From assembly GCA_947259995.1 (NCBI GenBank), contig CAMYOK010000002.1, positions 350,881-414,880 of the forward strand: a DNA stretch of 64,000 nt, in the 5' to 3' direction. Position 1 is the first letter of the stretch, and each line of letters opens with the position of its first letter. Source of the stretch: an uncultured Pseudomonadales bacterium. GTDB lineage: Bacteria > Pseudomonadota > Gammaproteobacteria > Pseudomonadales > Pseudohongiellaceae. The position numbers and the translations under genes are program-made. Below, in pieces: positions 7,924 to 18,552 of this stretch. The notes under the pieces are model-generated. The model did no database searches. It had not been told where the DNA came from and saw only the letters and a program-made list of their open reading frames with translations.

Positions 7924-8502
7924 ATGCGCGAGCGTTGCAGCTGGGCTGGGTCAGACCCACTATACGTGGCCTACCATGACACGGAATGGGGAGTCCCCGT
8001 GCATGATGAACGGGCATTGTTTGAGTTTTTGAGTTTAGAGTGCCAGCAGGCAGGGCTGAGCTGGATCACCGTCCTGCGCAAGCGCGAACACTATCGCAAA
8101 CGCTTTCATAATTTCGACCCGAAGAAAGTGGCGAAGATGAGTGATGCGGATATCGAGGAGCGCCTTCTAGACACTGGCCTGATTCGCAACCGACTCAAAT
8201 TGTACTCCCTGCGCAGCAATGCTATTGCCTTTCTGGCTGTGCAAAAAGAGTTTGGCAGTTTCGATCAATACATTTGGTCCTTCGTCGGTGGCAAAGTGAT
8301 CGACGGCAAACGTAAAACCATGGCCGATGTGCCTGCAACCTCCCCGATAAGCGATGCGTTATCGAAAGACCTCAAGAAGCGCGGCTTCAAATTTGTGGGC
8401 TCGACGATCTGCTATGCCCACATGCAGGCCACCGGCATGATTAACGATCACGTCAGCAGCTGCTTTCGCTACCAAGAAGTCAAAAAATTGCGCACCCCAT
8501 AA
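7924..8502 (+). CDS. tag: DNA-3-methyladenine glycosylase I
   Basis: 192 residues, full length. It removes N3-methyladenine from alkylated DNA as the first step of base excision repair in the cytoplasm. The zinc ligands of the Tag family align: Cys5 and His18 near the N-terminus, His176 and Cys180 (DHVSSC) near the C-terminus. The catalytic-pocket Glu39 in SLECQQAGLSW is present. The start ATG follows AAGGAAGAAG. It stands alone and converges on the MarR-type gene with a 9-base gap that is part of a hairpin. Confidence 0.95.
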   Translation: MRERCSWAGSDPLYVAYHDTEWGVPVHDERALFEFLSLECQQAGLSWITVLRKREHYRKRFHNFDPKKVAKMSDADIEERLLDTGLIRNRLKLYSLRSNAIAFLAVQKEFGSFDQYIWSFVGGKVIDGKRKTMADVPATSPISDALSKDLKKRGFKFVGSTICYAHMQATGMINDHVSSCFRYQEVKKLRTP

Positions 8503-8503
8503 G

Positions 8504-8523
8504 CCTGCGCCTTACAGCGCAGG
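8504..8523. terminator. Hairpin between tag and ectR-like gene
   Basis: CCTGCGC (8504-8510) pairs with GCGCAGG (8517-8523) across a 6-base loop. It covers the short gap of two convergent genes and the ectR-like stop codon. No strong T-run follows, so it is only a candidate terminator. Confidence 0.4.
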
Positions 8524-9084
8524 GCTCGATCGATCTAGGCTGCCAACATCCAACAGGGGCGATGCATCGATATCGCCCGCATCCATCATTTCAGCAACGC
8601 GCTGCAATGATGCCAATATCATACTGCGCTCCCAATCTTGCAGGGCGCCAAACTGACGCACGAAGGTATCCTGCAAAGGCTCGGGGGCCATTTCCAACAC
8701 GGAGATGCCCTCGTCAGTCAGGCGGACACTGACTTTACGCTTATCGAGTTCAGAGCGTTCGCGCTTCACTAGGCCCGATTTTTCTAACCGGTCCAAAATA
8801 GACGTTAATGTCGCTTGGCTAAGACTGATGTTATTGGCCAACTCACTAATAGTAGAAAGCTTATTGTCTCTTACCACCTTCAAAAGAATGAGTTGTGACG
8901 AGGTTAGCCCCGACATTCGCGTCACTTGTCGAGAATGCAAATCGGTGGCACGAATCACCCGCCTAATCGCTTTTAACACTTGTTCAAATTCAATTTCATT
9001 TTGGCGTCTAACAGGGCCCGTCAAATTCGACGCAGGCCGCGTTAATGCTTGGCTTGCAGCAGATTGTTTATCTGTTTTCAACAT
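8512..9084 (-). CDS. ectR: MarR-family regulator of the ectoine operon (EctR-like)
   Basis: 190 residues. Residues about 35-150 form a winged-helix MarR domain: recognition region SQATLTSILDRLEKSGLVKRERSELDKRKVSV split between helix and wing. It is transcribed away from ectABC, the arrangement of EctR/EctR1, a repressor of ectABC in halotolerant methylotrophs. The N-terminal 30 residues are Ser/Ala/Gln-rich and not part of the domain. The shared intergenic region contains two palindromes that could be its operator. The gene name is assigned from context plus family. Confidence 0.85.
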   Translation of the reverse strand: MLKTDKQSAASQALTRPASNLTGPVRRQNEIEFEQVLKAIRRVIRATDLHSRQVTRMSGLTSSQLILLKVVRDNKLSTISELANNISLSQATLTSILDRLEKSGLVKRERSELDKRKVSVRLTDEGISVLEMAPEPLQDTFVRQFGALQDWERSMILASLQRVAEMMDAGDIDASPLLDVGSLDRSSPAL

Positions 9085-9266
9085 ACACCTCGAGTACTTA
9101 CATCTAATTTTATTTAGACATCAAAGTATTATTTTGTTAGGATGCGTTCCGATATTGGAAGCGTATCACATTAATTTCGTTATTATTTTTGCAATATAAC
9201 TTCATTAATACCGACCCAAACACACCAAGGAGATGGCGAGAAAATTTAGATAGCCAATTATTTATT
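9085..9266. promoter_or_regulatory. Divergent ectR-ectABC control region
   Basis: The 182 bases hold two imperfect palindromes, TCTAA-N6-TTAGA (9103-9118) and TTCC-GATATT-GGAA (9147-9160). Both are plausible MarR-type operators. A strong AAGGAG (9227-9232) is followed not by ectA but by a six-codon ATG frame at 9233-9253 that stops 13 bases before the ectA ATG, which has no good ribosome site of its own. Promoter boxes are not clear by eye. Confidence 0.5.
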
Positions 9267-11125
<1,859 letters not shown>

Positions 11126-11140
11126 GCAAAGGATTCAAGA

Positions 11141-11527
11141 ATGATTGTTAGAAACCTGAAAGACTGCGAAAACTCCGAGCGCTGCGTGCGCTCGGAGACG
11201 TGGCAGAGTGTGCGCATGTTGTTGGCTAACGACAAGATGGGCTTCTCTTTCCACATCACTACCATCTTTGCCGGCACGGAAACCCATATGCATTATCAAC
11301 AGCATTTGGAATCTGTGTATTGCATGTCTGGCAAAGGGCGTATCAAGAATCTTGCAGACGATAGCGTCCATGAGATTAGCCCTGGCACGCTCTACATTCT
11401 CGACCAGCATGACAAGCACATCTTGTATGCCGAAGAAGAGTTGAGCTTGGCCTGTGTGTTCAATCCGCCGATTACTGGCAAAGAAACGCACAATGCCGAT
11501 GGTTCCTATCCTTTAGTAACGGAGTAA
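11141..11527 (+). CDS. ectC: L-ectoine synthase
   Basis: 128 residues, cupin fold, standard length. It cyclises N-gamma-acetyl-diaminobutyrate to ectoine in the cytoplasm. Typical segments are MIVRNLKD at the N-terminus, ETHMHYQQHLESVYC (metal and substrate residues, about 46-60) and LDQHDKH near residue 90. Third gene of the ect operon. No ectD hydroxylase gene follows, so 5-hydroxyectoine is not predicted from this locus. Confidence 0.96.
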   Translation: MIVRNLKDCENSERCVRSETWQSVRMLLANDKMGFSFHITTIFAGTETHMHYQQHLESVYCMSGKGRIKNLADDSVHEISPGTLYILDQHDKHILYAEEELSLACVFNPPITGKETHNADGSYPLVTE

Positions 11528-11570
11528 CCAGCGCAGCAATTACGCTCAGTAACAATTGCAGGGAGTCACC

Positions 11571-13001
11571 ATGCTGTTAAGTTTTATCATCTGCCTTCTT
11601 GCCTTTGTTCTGATCGGCGTTAGCGCCGCTCGCAAGAGTCGCGGCACCAGTCGCGACTACTACCTTGCAGACCAAAGCGTTCCTCCTTCCCTCGTAGGCC
11701 TTTCCGCCGTTGCCACCAACAATAGTGGCTATATGTTTATTGGCGCCATTGGCTATACCTACGCCACCGGGCTCGCCTCAATCTGGTTAATGATCGGATG
11801 GATTGCGGGTGATTTCATGGCATCCCTATACGTCCACCACAAACTCCGCGCCGCGGCCGCCAAATCGGGCGAATCGAGTTATGCTGGCATGTTGAGCAAC
11901 TGGGGTTTTGGCCGTCACTACTCGACCCTGCGCCGTGCAGCGGCCGTAGTCACCCTTCTTTTTCTATTGGCCTATGCCAGTGCGCAGCTTATTGCTGGCA
12001 GCAAAGCCCTCAGCGTCTTATTCGACTGGCCCATTTGGGCTGGGTCTGTGCTTGGTGCCATCATTGTCGTGGCCTATTGCTTCTCAGGCGGCATTCGCGC
12101 CTCAATCTGGACAGATGCCGCCCAATCGGTGGTGATGGTCTGCGCTATGGCCTTATTGCTTGTCGTAGGGCTCAACGCGAGTGGCGGTTTTGCCGGCGCT
12201 AGCGAGCAAATGGGCGCCATCGATCACTTTCTCGACTGGTACCCCCAAGACCTGCCTTTCCCCGGCTTAGGAGGCGGCATCTTATTCGCCGCAAGTTGGA
12301 TGTTTGCAGGCCTATCAGTCATCGGGCAGCCCCATGTCATGATCCGCTTTGCCTCTTTGAGCAATGCCGATCAAATGCGTCGCGCCCGCACCTATTATTA
12401 CGTCTGGTTCACAGTATTTTATTGCATGGCCATTGGCGTTGGCTTACTAGCGCGCATCCTACTGAACAATCCGGCAGAGTTTGATGCTGAGCTCGCATTG
12501 CCCACGATGGCGCTGGAATTGCTTCCTGGCCCATTGGTTGGTTTGGTATTAGCGGGGATTTTCGCGGCCACTATCTCGACCGCAGACTCGCTCATCTTGA
12601 GCTGTTCATCTGCCCTGAGTAACGACTTACTAAAACACAAAATCGAATCGACCTTCCTGATCCGGCTATCGACTCTTGGGATGACGGCCATCGCCTTGGC
12701 GCTGACCTTTAGCGAAGAACAGAGTGTGTTTGCCCTGGTGATCATGGCTTGGTCGGCACTAGCCAGCGCCTTCGCACCACTATTGCTCGTCCTATGTTTT
12801 GGTCAACGACCCAGTGAAAAATTAGCCTTAACCATGATGATCTCAGGCTTACTAGTGGCTATTATCTGGCGCTGGGCGGGTTTGGCGGGCGCCGTCTACG
12901 AAGGCATGCCAGGCATTCTCTTTGGCTTATTGGTATTTGCTGTTGGCAGCCGCCTAAGCAAGCCTGCCGAACCCCTAGGGGCCGGCAGCGAAGCTTCTTA
13001 G
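11571..13001 (+). CDS. Sodium/solute symporter (SSS family), probably ectoine-operon linked
   Basis: 476 residues from the ATG at 11571 behind CAGGGAG. It has about 13 hydrophobic helices with the LeuT-like SSS pattern, including DYYLADQSVPP near residue 30 and the family helix 'FAATISTADSLILSCSSAL' near residue 335. PutP-type members import proline or other compatible solutes with Na+. Lying 43 bases after ectC, it is probably co-transcribed and may recover leaked ectoine or take up another osmolyte. The substrate is inferred from context. Its stop codon overlaps the convergent next gene by four bases. Confidence 0.85.
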   Translation: MLLSFIICLLAFVLIGVSAARKSRGTSRDYYLADQSVPPSLVGLSAVATNNSGYMFIGAIGYTYATGLASIWLMIGWIAGDFMASLYVHHKLRAAAAKSGESSYAGMLSNWGFGRHYSTLRRAAAVVTLLFLLAYASAQLIAGSKALSVLFDWPIWAGSVLGAIIVVAYCFSGGIRASIWTDAAQSVVMVCAMALLLVVGLNASGGFAGASEQMGAIDHFLDWYPQDLPFPGLGGGILFAASWMFAGLSVIGQPHVMIRFASLSNADQMRRARTYYYVWFTVFYCMAIGVGLLARILLNNPAEFDAELALPTMALELLPGPLVGLVLAGIFAATISTADSLILSCSSALSNDLLKHKIESTFLIRLSTLGMTAIALALTFSEEQSVFALVIMAWSALASAFAPLLLVLCFGQRPSEKLALTMMISGLLVAIIWRWAGLAGAVYEGMPGILFGLLVFAVGSRLSKPAEPLGAGSEAS

Positions 13002-13486
13002 TCGTCTTGACTAGACCCGTTAAGCTCTTCTAAGGCGAGCCGGTTTAATTCCGCCTCGCCTTTTTGAAACACCACTTTATGCAACATCTGCGTGAGCGAC
13101 TCTTTGAAAGTATCCGGGTGCAGATAGCCACACGCGGCGCCATCTTTTGCATCCAACGAACGCCTCTTCAAGTCTTCGCGATGATCCTCAGTCACAATGA
13201 TCACCGGTGTTGCCGCACGTAACGGGCTACTCTTTTCAATGGCACGCAATCGGTACAGAAACTGATCACGAGGCTTCTTATAATTGTTCCAACCAGTAAT
13301 CACGCATGAGAGCTTATTCGTTAAAAAACCTAAACCCCGATCGTATTGCCGAATCGCATCCATGGCATTGGATTCATTATAGGTATTGATACTGGTATAG
13401 AGCCCAGTGGCGCCAATCTCAGCAGCGATTTCATCTACCAGTTTATTGTCTAGGTCATAGACCAAGATAACGGGCTTAAAACTCAT
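12998..13486 (-). CDS. Degenerate response-regulator receiver-like protein
   Basis: 162 residues resembling a stand-alone receiver domain. VILVYDLDNKLVDEIA matches the first strand with acidic residues, and TPVIIVTEDHRED matches the fourth strand with the conserved Thr. At the place of the phospho-acceptor aspartate I read SCVITGWNNY, with no Asp. It may therefore work without phosphorylation. No output domain follows and no histidine kinase lies nearby. It lies 20 bases downstream of the SDR gene and overlaps the SSS transporter stop on the other strand by four bases. Function unknown. Confidence 0.6.
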   Translation of the reverse strand: MSFKPVILVYDLDNKLVDEIAAEIGATGLYTSINTYNESNAMDAIRQYDRGLGFLTNKLSCVITGWNNYKKPRDQFLYRLRAIEKSSPLRAATPVIIVTEDHREDLKRRSLDAKDGAACGYLHPDTFKESLTQMLHKVVFQKGEAELNRLALEELNGSSQDD

Positions 13487-13506
13487 CCTCTAACCTCTTA
13501 TTGTTC

Positions 13507-14241
13507 TTAACGCAGCAATTGGCCGCCGTCCACGTCCACCGTGGTGCCCGTAGCATAGCCATTATTCATCAAATAGATCAATGCACTTGCCACCTCTTCC
13601 GGGCGTCCAACGCGTTCGATTAGCTGCCCCTTCACCATGCCCGCAACTGCCATATCGCGCTTATCTCCAAGGCCGTCAAATAAAGCCGTATCGATAATCC
13701 CTGGCGAGACGACGTTGACACGAATGGGAGCAAGCTCAATAGCCAAACAACGCACGAGATTCTCCACCGCCGCACCTACACAGCTCAACACGGAGCTGTT
13801 GGCTTTGAGTTTGCGCGCTGGGGCGCCACTGACCAAGGTGATCGAGCCCGCTTCAGCCATAAAAGGCACACCGCAACGTACGACTTTCGAATAACCCCAT
13901 AGTTTGCCGAAGGCTTCTTGAAATTGCTCGTCCGTTTGTTCCACAAAGGGCTTCAAGGTGCGGCTTGCGCCGGTGGCAGCAGAGACCAAATGATCGATCG
14001 TTCCGACTTCTTTGAAAAGCGCCTTAAGAGCCTCTTGATCATGAGTATCGGCCGAGACGATGCTCACACCCTCACCTAATTGTGCGCGTGCTTTTTCGAT
14101 ATGCGTTGCCGAGCGGCCAACTGCCCAGACTTTCGCACCTAGTTGCGAAGCAGCCGCTGCCGTCGCCAGACCGATGCCCGATGTCCCACCGATTACCACT
14201 ACATTCTTACCGTCTAAGCTAGTTGTCATTGCATTACTCAT
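13507..14241 (-). CDS. SDR-family protein lacking the catalytic Tyr-Lys pair
   Basis: 244 residues from the ATG at 14241 behind GGGGGAG. Rossmann fold with NAD(P) motif GGTSGIG (18-24) and a family C-terminus (GRPEEVASALIYLMNNGYATGTTVDVDGG). The catalytic Ser (LVSGAP, Ser139) is present. The YxxxK motif expected 14 residues later reads Leu-Ser-Cys-Val-Gly, so Tyr and Lys are replaced (about 153 and 157). Either it has lost oxidoreductase activity or uses another mechanism. It is followed by the receiver-like gene at 20 bases. Confidence 0.8.
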   Translation of the reverse strand: MSNAMTTSLDGKNVVVIGGTSGIGLATAAAASQLGAKVWAVGRSATHIEKARAQLGEGVSIVSADTHDQEALKALFKEVGTIDHLVSAATGASRTLKPFVEQTDEQFQEAFGKLWGYSKVVRCGVPFMAEAGSITLVSGAPARKLKANSSVLSCVGAAVENLVRCLAIELAPIRVNVVSPGIIDTALFDGLGDKRDMAVAGMVKGQLIERVGRPEEVASALIYLMNNGYATGTTVDVDGGQLLR

Positions 14242-14462
14242 ACTCACTCCCCCATAGTTTCAATAGCGTGTCTTGGCGTTTCCCACAAATTTCGAGATTG
14301 TCACACAATTTGCGGTACGCCAAAGGCTGCGAATGGTACCATAGTTCCACATTCACTCTTGCCAAGCTCCGCCTTTTTGATGGGTTTTCTGCTGCAAACG
14401 CTTTACCGCAGATAACATTACTGGCATGGTTAGCGGGCACTCGTTCGGTATTGGAGATCTAA

Positions 14463-14777
14463 ATGCTAAGACCTGTTCTACTTATTGGCCTTTGTTCTGC
14501 GATTAGCGCATGCGGTACTTGGGTTAACGTCACAACGGCAGGCGAGCTAGTTTCAGTCGCAACACCAGCGCAAGTCGAAAACTGTACTCGCATCGGTAGC
14601 AGCACTACCAATGCCTTGAGCGAAATAGTTTTTGTGGAACGAGGCACTGCTAAATTGCAACAAGAGCTGATCGACTTAGCACGCAATGAAGCTGGCGATA
14701 TGGGCGGCAATCGTATAGTAGTAGAAACACCAATTACTGACGGCAGACAAAGTTTTGGGGTTTATAGCTGCCCCTAA
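14463..14777 (+). CDS. DUF4156-like small lipoprotein
   Basis: 104 residues. Signal sequence with lipobox Ile-Ser-Ala-Cys (Cys17). The remaining 87 residues, with CTRIGSS and the end FGVYSCP, match the DUF4156 pattern of small outer-membrane lipoproteins whose function is unknown; two cysteines in the mature part may form a disulfide. It stands alone behind a 221-base intergenic region in which I see no other gene, and ends in a small hairpin. Confidence 0.75.
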   Translation: MLRPVLLIGLCSAISACGTWVNVTTAGELVSVATPAQVENCTRIGSSTTNALSEIVFVERGTAKLQQELIDLARNEAGDMGGNRIVVETPITDGRQSFGVYSCP

Positions 14778-14795
14778 AAACAGCAATGTTTTTAG
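14774..14795 (+). terminator. Hairpin terminator after the DUF4156-like gene
   Basis: CTAAAAAC (14774-14781) pairs with GTTTTTAG (14788-14795) across AGCAAT. The T-run lies in the stem's 3' arm. It overlaps the stop codon of the lipoprotein gene. Confidence 0.6.
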
Positions 14796-14868
14796 CACAA
14801 CCAAAACGTCACAATAATAAAATGAAAACCTGTAGAACATTTGCAGGGCGTTAGGAAGTTTAGGACAG

Positions 14869-17637
14869 ATGGACAAAAAACTTTTGGCTCTGAGCCGTTG
14901 GTTTGCGACTATCCCCTTGTTGGTCTTGCAAGTGCGATGGCTAGTATTGACTCTTTTACTAGCCTCTACCGCATTCATGATCTATGGGGCATATACCCAC
15001 ACCTCGCTCGACATGACCATTGATAGCTTCATCGATCAGGATGACCCTGCCATTGAAGCGCTCAATGAGTTCCGCGAACAGTTTGGCAGCGATGACTCCG
15101 TTTTCTTAGTCTATCGTGCCCGCGATGGTGATGTATTCTCCACAGAATCCCTCAATGCAATTGCGCAATTGACCGACGATTTAGAAAACTGGCAAAGCCT
15201 CGACCCCGCCACCCTTCCTGAAGAGGTTAATGGCGTCACCGTCGATGTCTCCGAGCTTGGCAAGATCCGGCGCGTGCAATCTTTAAGCAATGTTCGAATA
15301 CAACGCAGCGATGCCGACACCCTGCGTTCTGAACGCCTCATTCCCAACCCTCTACCCAGCTCCGCAGCAGCGATGCAAGCTATGCGTGAGAACGCCATGA
15401 GCGAAGATGACTACCGTTTACTGTTTTTTTCAGCCGACGGGCAGTACGCCGGCATCATGATTCAAACGATTTTTGGCGCAGAGCCTATAGAAGGGTTCAC
15501 TCCGCAGATCGATTCTTCGTCGATCTCGCTGGACAGCAGTTTCAGTGCCTTTGACGACCCAGACAACTTTACCTTGAGCTTTGATGAGAGCGCAGAGGTC
15601 CAAGATATTCCGTTCCAAGTCGTCGACATGTTTGCCTATAGTCGATTTTTCAATGCGTTAAAGGCTGCCTATACCCCGTATGAATCCACGCTAGAGTTTT
15701 ACCCTGTTGGCAACCCACCGATGATGGAATTTGTTAACCGCACGATGGAACAACTCGTTCTATTAGCGGCGGTGATGATCGGTATTTTTGTGGCTTTGCT
15801 CTGGGCGCTGTTCCGTTCACTTAGCGCCGTAGTCTGGCCCATCCTCACTATCGCGCTCAGCCTAGCTTGGACATGGGGCGCCACCTCTTGGATGGGCGTC
15901 GCCCTCTCCACCATGGTGTCGTTAACGTGCCTACTGATCTTCGCCGTCGGAATAGCCGATTGCGTGCACGTGATGAGCGCTTATTTCTCTTTTCGGCGCG
16001 AGGGAGAAAACCACGAAGATGCCCTGTATAGCGCTTACGAAAAAACTGGGCTGGCGATTTTTATCACGACGATCACAACCATGGCAGGCGTATTAGCCCT
16101 TAGCTATTCAGACTTACTGCCAATTCGTGTATTCGGTGTGATGTCCGCGTTGGGCGTGTTTATGGCGCTGTTTTTCACGATGGTGCTCCTGCCGATTTTG
16201 CTCAGTGTTTGGCACCCAGGCAACGAGCAATCTAAAAGGACCGCGTTCAATCGCCTAGTCAGCCTGTGGCAGTCCCTTTCAATGCCGCAGAAGAGCGCCG
16301 CGTGGCTCGCCTATGCTGCACTGATCTTTAGCACCCTAGGTTTTGTCATTGGCGCCTATGTGGCACTGGTCACCTTGCTTACGGTCATAGTGATTACTTG
16401 GCAGCACGCCATATTGCAGAGCGTTCCACGTATAGTTGCAAGACGGCCAGCAGGAGTCTTGGCTATCTTTGGCGTGTTGCTGGCCCTATGTCTATATGGC
16501 ACATCCCAAGTGCGTATCGATACCAATATTTCAGAGCTAACGCGAGAAGGCAGCGACATGCGCGTCGCCTATGCGGTAGTGGATGAGAATATGGCGGGGG
16601 CGCAAAGCATGGAGATCATGATCGACACTGGCGTTGCCGACGGCTTGTTAAACCCTGACCTTCTTAAGGCGGTCGATACGCTGCAGGCGCGCATTCTCGA
16701 GCGTTACCCAGAGCAAATATCGCGCACCCACTCCTTGGCCAATATCGTCAAGGACACTAATCAAATCATGAACAATGATGACCCGAATTTTTACCAAGTC
16801 CCTGACACTGAAGCCATGGTGTCCCAGCTACTTTATCTATTCAACAGCGCCAATCCAGATGACCGTCGCGCGTTGGTCTCCGATGACTATAGCCGCTCAC
16901 ACATCACCATCAATGCCTACAACGCCGGGTCTTATCAATACCAACAGTTCTTCGATGAGCTCGCCGTTGAAATCGAGACGAGCTTTGCGGGGCTGCAATC
17001 GCAGTTTCCCGCACTCAATGTCGAAGTCACAGGATCTATTCCCCTAATGATGCGCGCGACAGACGAGATCGCCCAATCGCAATACAGCAGTTTCCTATTA
17101 GCACTCGGCGTGATCTGCGTCATCATGATGCTGACTCTTGGGTCGATACAGGGCGGTTTACTGTCAATCATCCCGAACATTCTGCCAGCCTTGCTAAGCT
17201 TTGGCTTAATGGGCTTGCTCGATATTCCACTGGATACCGACACTTTAATGATTGCACCGGTCATCATTGGCATCGCCGTCGATGATACTATTCATTTCAT
17301 GACGCATTATCGGCTCGAGCTGATTCGTACCCGCAGCATGGCGTTAGCGCTCGAAAGCACTATTGCTGATGTAGGCAAAGCGGTGATGTACACTACGATG
17401 GTCTTAGGCTTGGGCTTTGCTATTCTTAGCTTCTCAGACTACCTGGGCATGGCGAAAATTGGCTTCTTCGGCTCACTGGCTATTTTCGTTGCCCTGCTAA
17501 GTGATTTATTCTTGATCCCAGCACTATTACACGTATTCAAACCCGACTTTGGGGTAAAAGACGCTGACCGCTCCTTTGCACCGGTACAAAGCAGCCCAAC
17601 AGCGCCATTGCAGCAGACACCAGGAGATATGGCATGA
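14869..17637 (+). CDS. MMPL/RND-family lipid exporter-like protein
   Basis: 922 residues with the duplicated RND/MMPL plan: one helix (about 25-43), a large periplasmic domain, five helices (about 292-450), one or two further helices near 475-515, a second periplasmic domain, and five helices (about 745-895). Acidic residues typical of proton relay lie in GIADCVHVMSAYF and GIAVDDTIHFMTHYR. Family members move lipids or hydrophobic compounds rather than classical drugs. The next gene overlaps by ATGA and encodes a LolA-like periplasmic protein, then an outer-membrane barrel. Together they look like a trans-envelope lipid transport set. The cargo is unknown. Confidence 0.85.
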   Translation: MDKKLLALSRWFATIPLLVLQVRWLVLTLLLASTAFMIYGAYTHTSLDMTIDSFIDQDDPAIEALNEFREQFGSDDSVFLVYRARDGDVFSTESLNAIAQLTDDLENWQSLDPATLPEEVNGVTVDVSELGKIRRVQSLSNVRIQRSDADTLRSERLIPNPLPSSAAAMQAMRENAMSEDDYRLLFFSADGQYAGIMIQTIFGAEPIEGFTPQIDSSSISLDSSFSAFDDPDNFTLSFDESAEVQDIPFQVVDMFAYSRFFNALKAAYTPYESTLEFYPVGNPPMMEFVNRTMEQLVLLAAVMIGIFVALLWALFRSLSAVVWPILTIALSLAWTWGATSWMGVALSTMVSLTCLLIFAVGIADCVHVMSAYFSFRREGENHEDALYSAYEKTGLAIFITTITTMAGVLALSYSDLLPIRVFGVMSALGVFMALFFTMVLLPILLSVWHPGNEQSKRTAFNRLVSLWQSLSMPQKSAAWLAYAALIFSTLGFVIGAYVALVTLLTVIVITWQHAILQSVPRIVARRPAGVLAIFGVLLALCLYGTSQVRIDTNISELTREGSDMRVAYAVVDENMAGAQSMEIMIDTGVADGLLNPDLLKAVDTLQARILERYPEQISRTHSLANIVKDTNQIMNNDDPNFYQVPDTEAMVSQLLYLFNSANPDDRRALVSDDYSRSHITINAYNAGSYQYQQFFDELAVEIETSFAGLQSQFPALNVEVTGSIPLMMRATDEIAQSQYSSFLLALGVICVIMMLTLGSIQGGLLSIIPNILPALLSFGLMGLLDIPLDTDTLMIAPVIIGIAVDDTIHFMTHYRLELIRTRSMALALESTIADVGKAVMYTTMVLGLGFAILSFSDYLGMAKIGFFGSLAIFVALLSDLFLIPALLHVFKPDFGVKDADRSFAPVQSSPTAPLQQTPGDMA

Positions 17638-18551
17638 GAGTACTGCCACAACTGTTCAACTCGCCAAAGCGCGTACTCGGCCTTAGCGCCCTACTGGCGT
17701 TAGCACTATTGCACAGTAGCACCGCATTAGCCCAAGCGAGTGCCCGTGAAATACTCGAGAAAGTGGAAGACGCACAGCGCTCCACCACCGATTCGGCCTT
17801 CAATCGCATCCAACTATCCAGCTGCCAATTTGGTGTGCGGGACAATCAAATTACTTGCACCGAACGAGCCCGCGTCAAAGCTTTAGAATCTGTCGGTGTT
17901 AACTTTGGCCCAGAAAACAAAGACACTCGCAGTGTCACCGTAGTTCTAGAGCCTCCCGCTGAGAAAGGCATCGGGATGCTCAGCGTCACTTATGACGATT
18001 CAGACCTAGACAACGAAACTTGGCTGTATCTTTCCGCCCTTGGCACGGTGAAACGCATCGCCAGTGGCAACTCCGATGACGATACCGAACCGGCTTCTAT
18101 TTTTGGTTCTGAGTTTACGACGGAAGACCAAGATACAGGCAAACTCGATGAGTACGCCCTGACGCTTCTCGAAGACGGCGTAGAAGCCGGCCGAGATGTT
18201 TGGATTATCGAAAGCATCCCGAATGAAGAGCGCGCTCGTAAGACGCGCTATGCACGCACAGTGCAGTACATCGACAAAGAACGCTTCGTGGCACTGCGCG
18301 CTGACCTCTATGATCAACACGGAAGAGAGATCAAACGCTTGTTAGCGTCGCGCGTCGAACTGATTAATGATGTATGGGTCGCGCGCTCGCTGACGATGAT
18401 GAATCTAGTGAGTAATCGCCTGTCGAATATGGCAATCCTCGAGATCAACACTGGCATCGACGTGCCAGAAGACTTTTTAAGTCAGCGCACCCTCACCGAT
18501 GTAGCCTTTAGAGAAACGGAATTACAAAAACTGCGGGAGCAGATCAACTGA
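17634..18551 (+). CDS. LolA-like outer membrane lipoprotein-sorting protein
   Basis: 305 residues with a signal peptide of about 34 residues (cleavage near Ala-Leu-Ala). The mature protein resembles the LolA/LolB-like half-barrel family found beside MMPL transporters: ILEKVEDAQRS at the start, WLYLSALGTVKRI and FGSEFTTED in the middle. Such proteins are thought to carry a lipid through the periplasm. The start overlaps the MMPL stop (ATGA) and the next start follows one base after its own stop, so the three proteins are translated as a unit. Confidence 0.8.
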   Translation: MRVLPQLFNSPKRVLGLSALLALALLHSSTALAQASAREILEKVEDAQRSTTDSAFNRIQLSSCQFGVRDNQITCTERARVKALESVGVNFGPENKDTRSVTVVLEPPAEKGIGMLSVTYDDSDLDNETWLYLSALGTVKRIASGNSDDDTEPASIFGSEFTTEDQDTGKLDEYALTLLEDGVEAGRDVWIIESIPNEERARKTRYARTVQYIDKERFVALRADLYDQHGREIKRLLASRVELINDVWVARSLTMMNLVSNRLSNMAILEINTGIDVPEDFLSQRTLTDVAFRETELQKLREQIN

Positions 18552-18552
18552 C

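Noticed and set aside
7938..7952. GGGTCAGACCC in tag as a fourth hairpin repeat
   Set aside because: The stretch encodes conserved Tag residues and shares no tail with the real repeats; a chance match.
11571..13001. EctT/ProP-type assignment for the symporter
   Set aside because: The helix pattern is of the SSS (PutP) family, not of BCCT or MFS ectoine carriers, so no specific ectoine-transporter name is given.
14223..14462. Small frames on both strands upstream of the lipoprotein gene
   Set aside because: Mutually overlapping, no ribosome sites, no protein-like pattern; most likely a promoter region.
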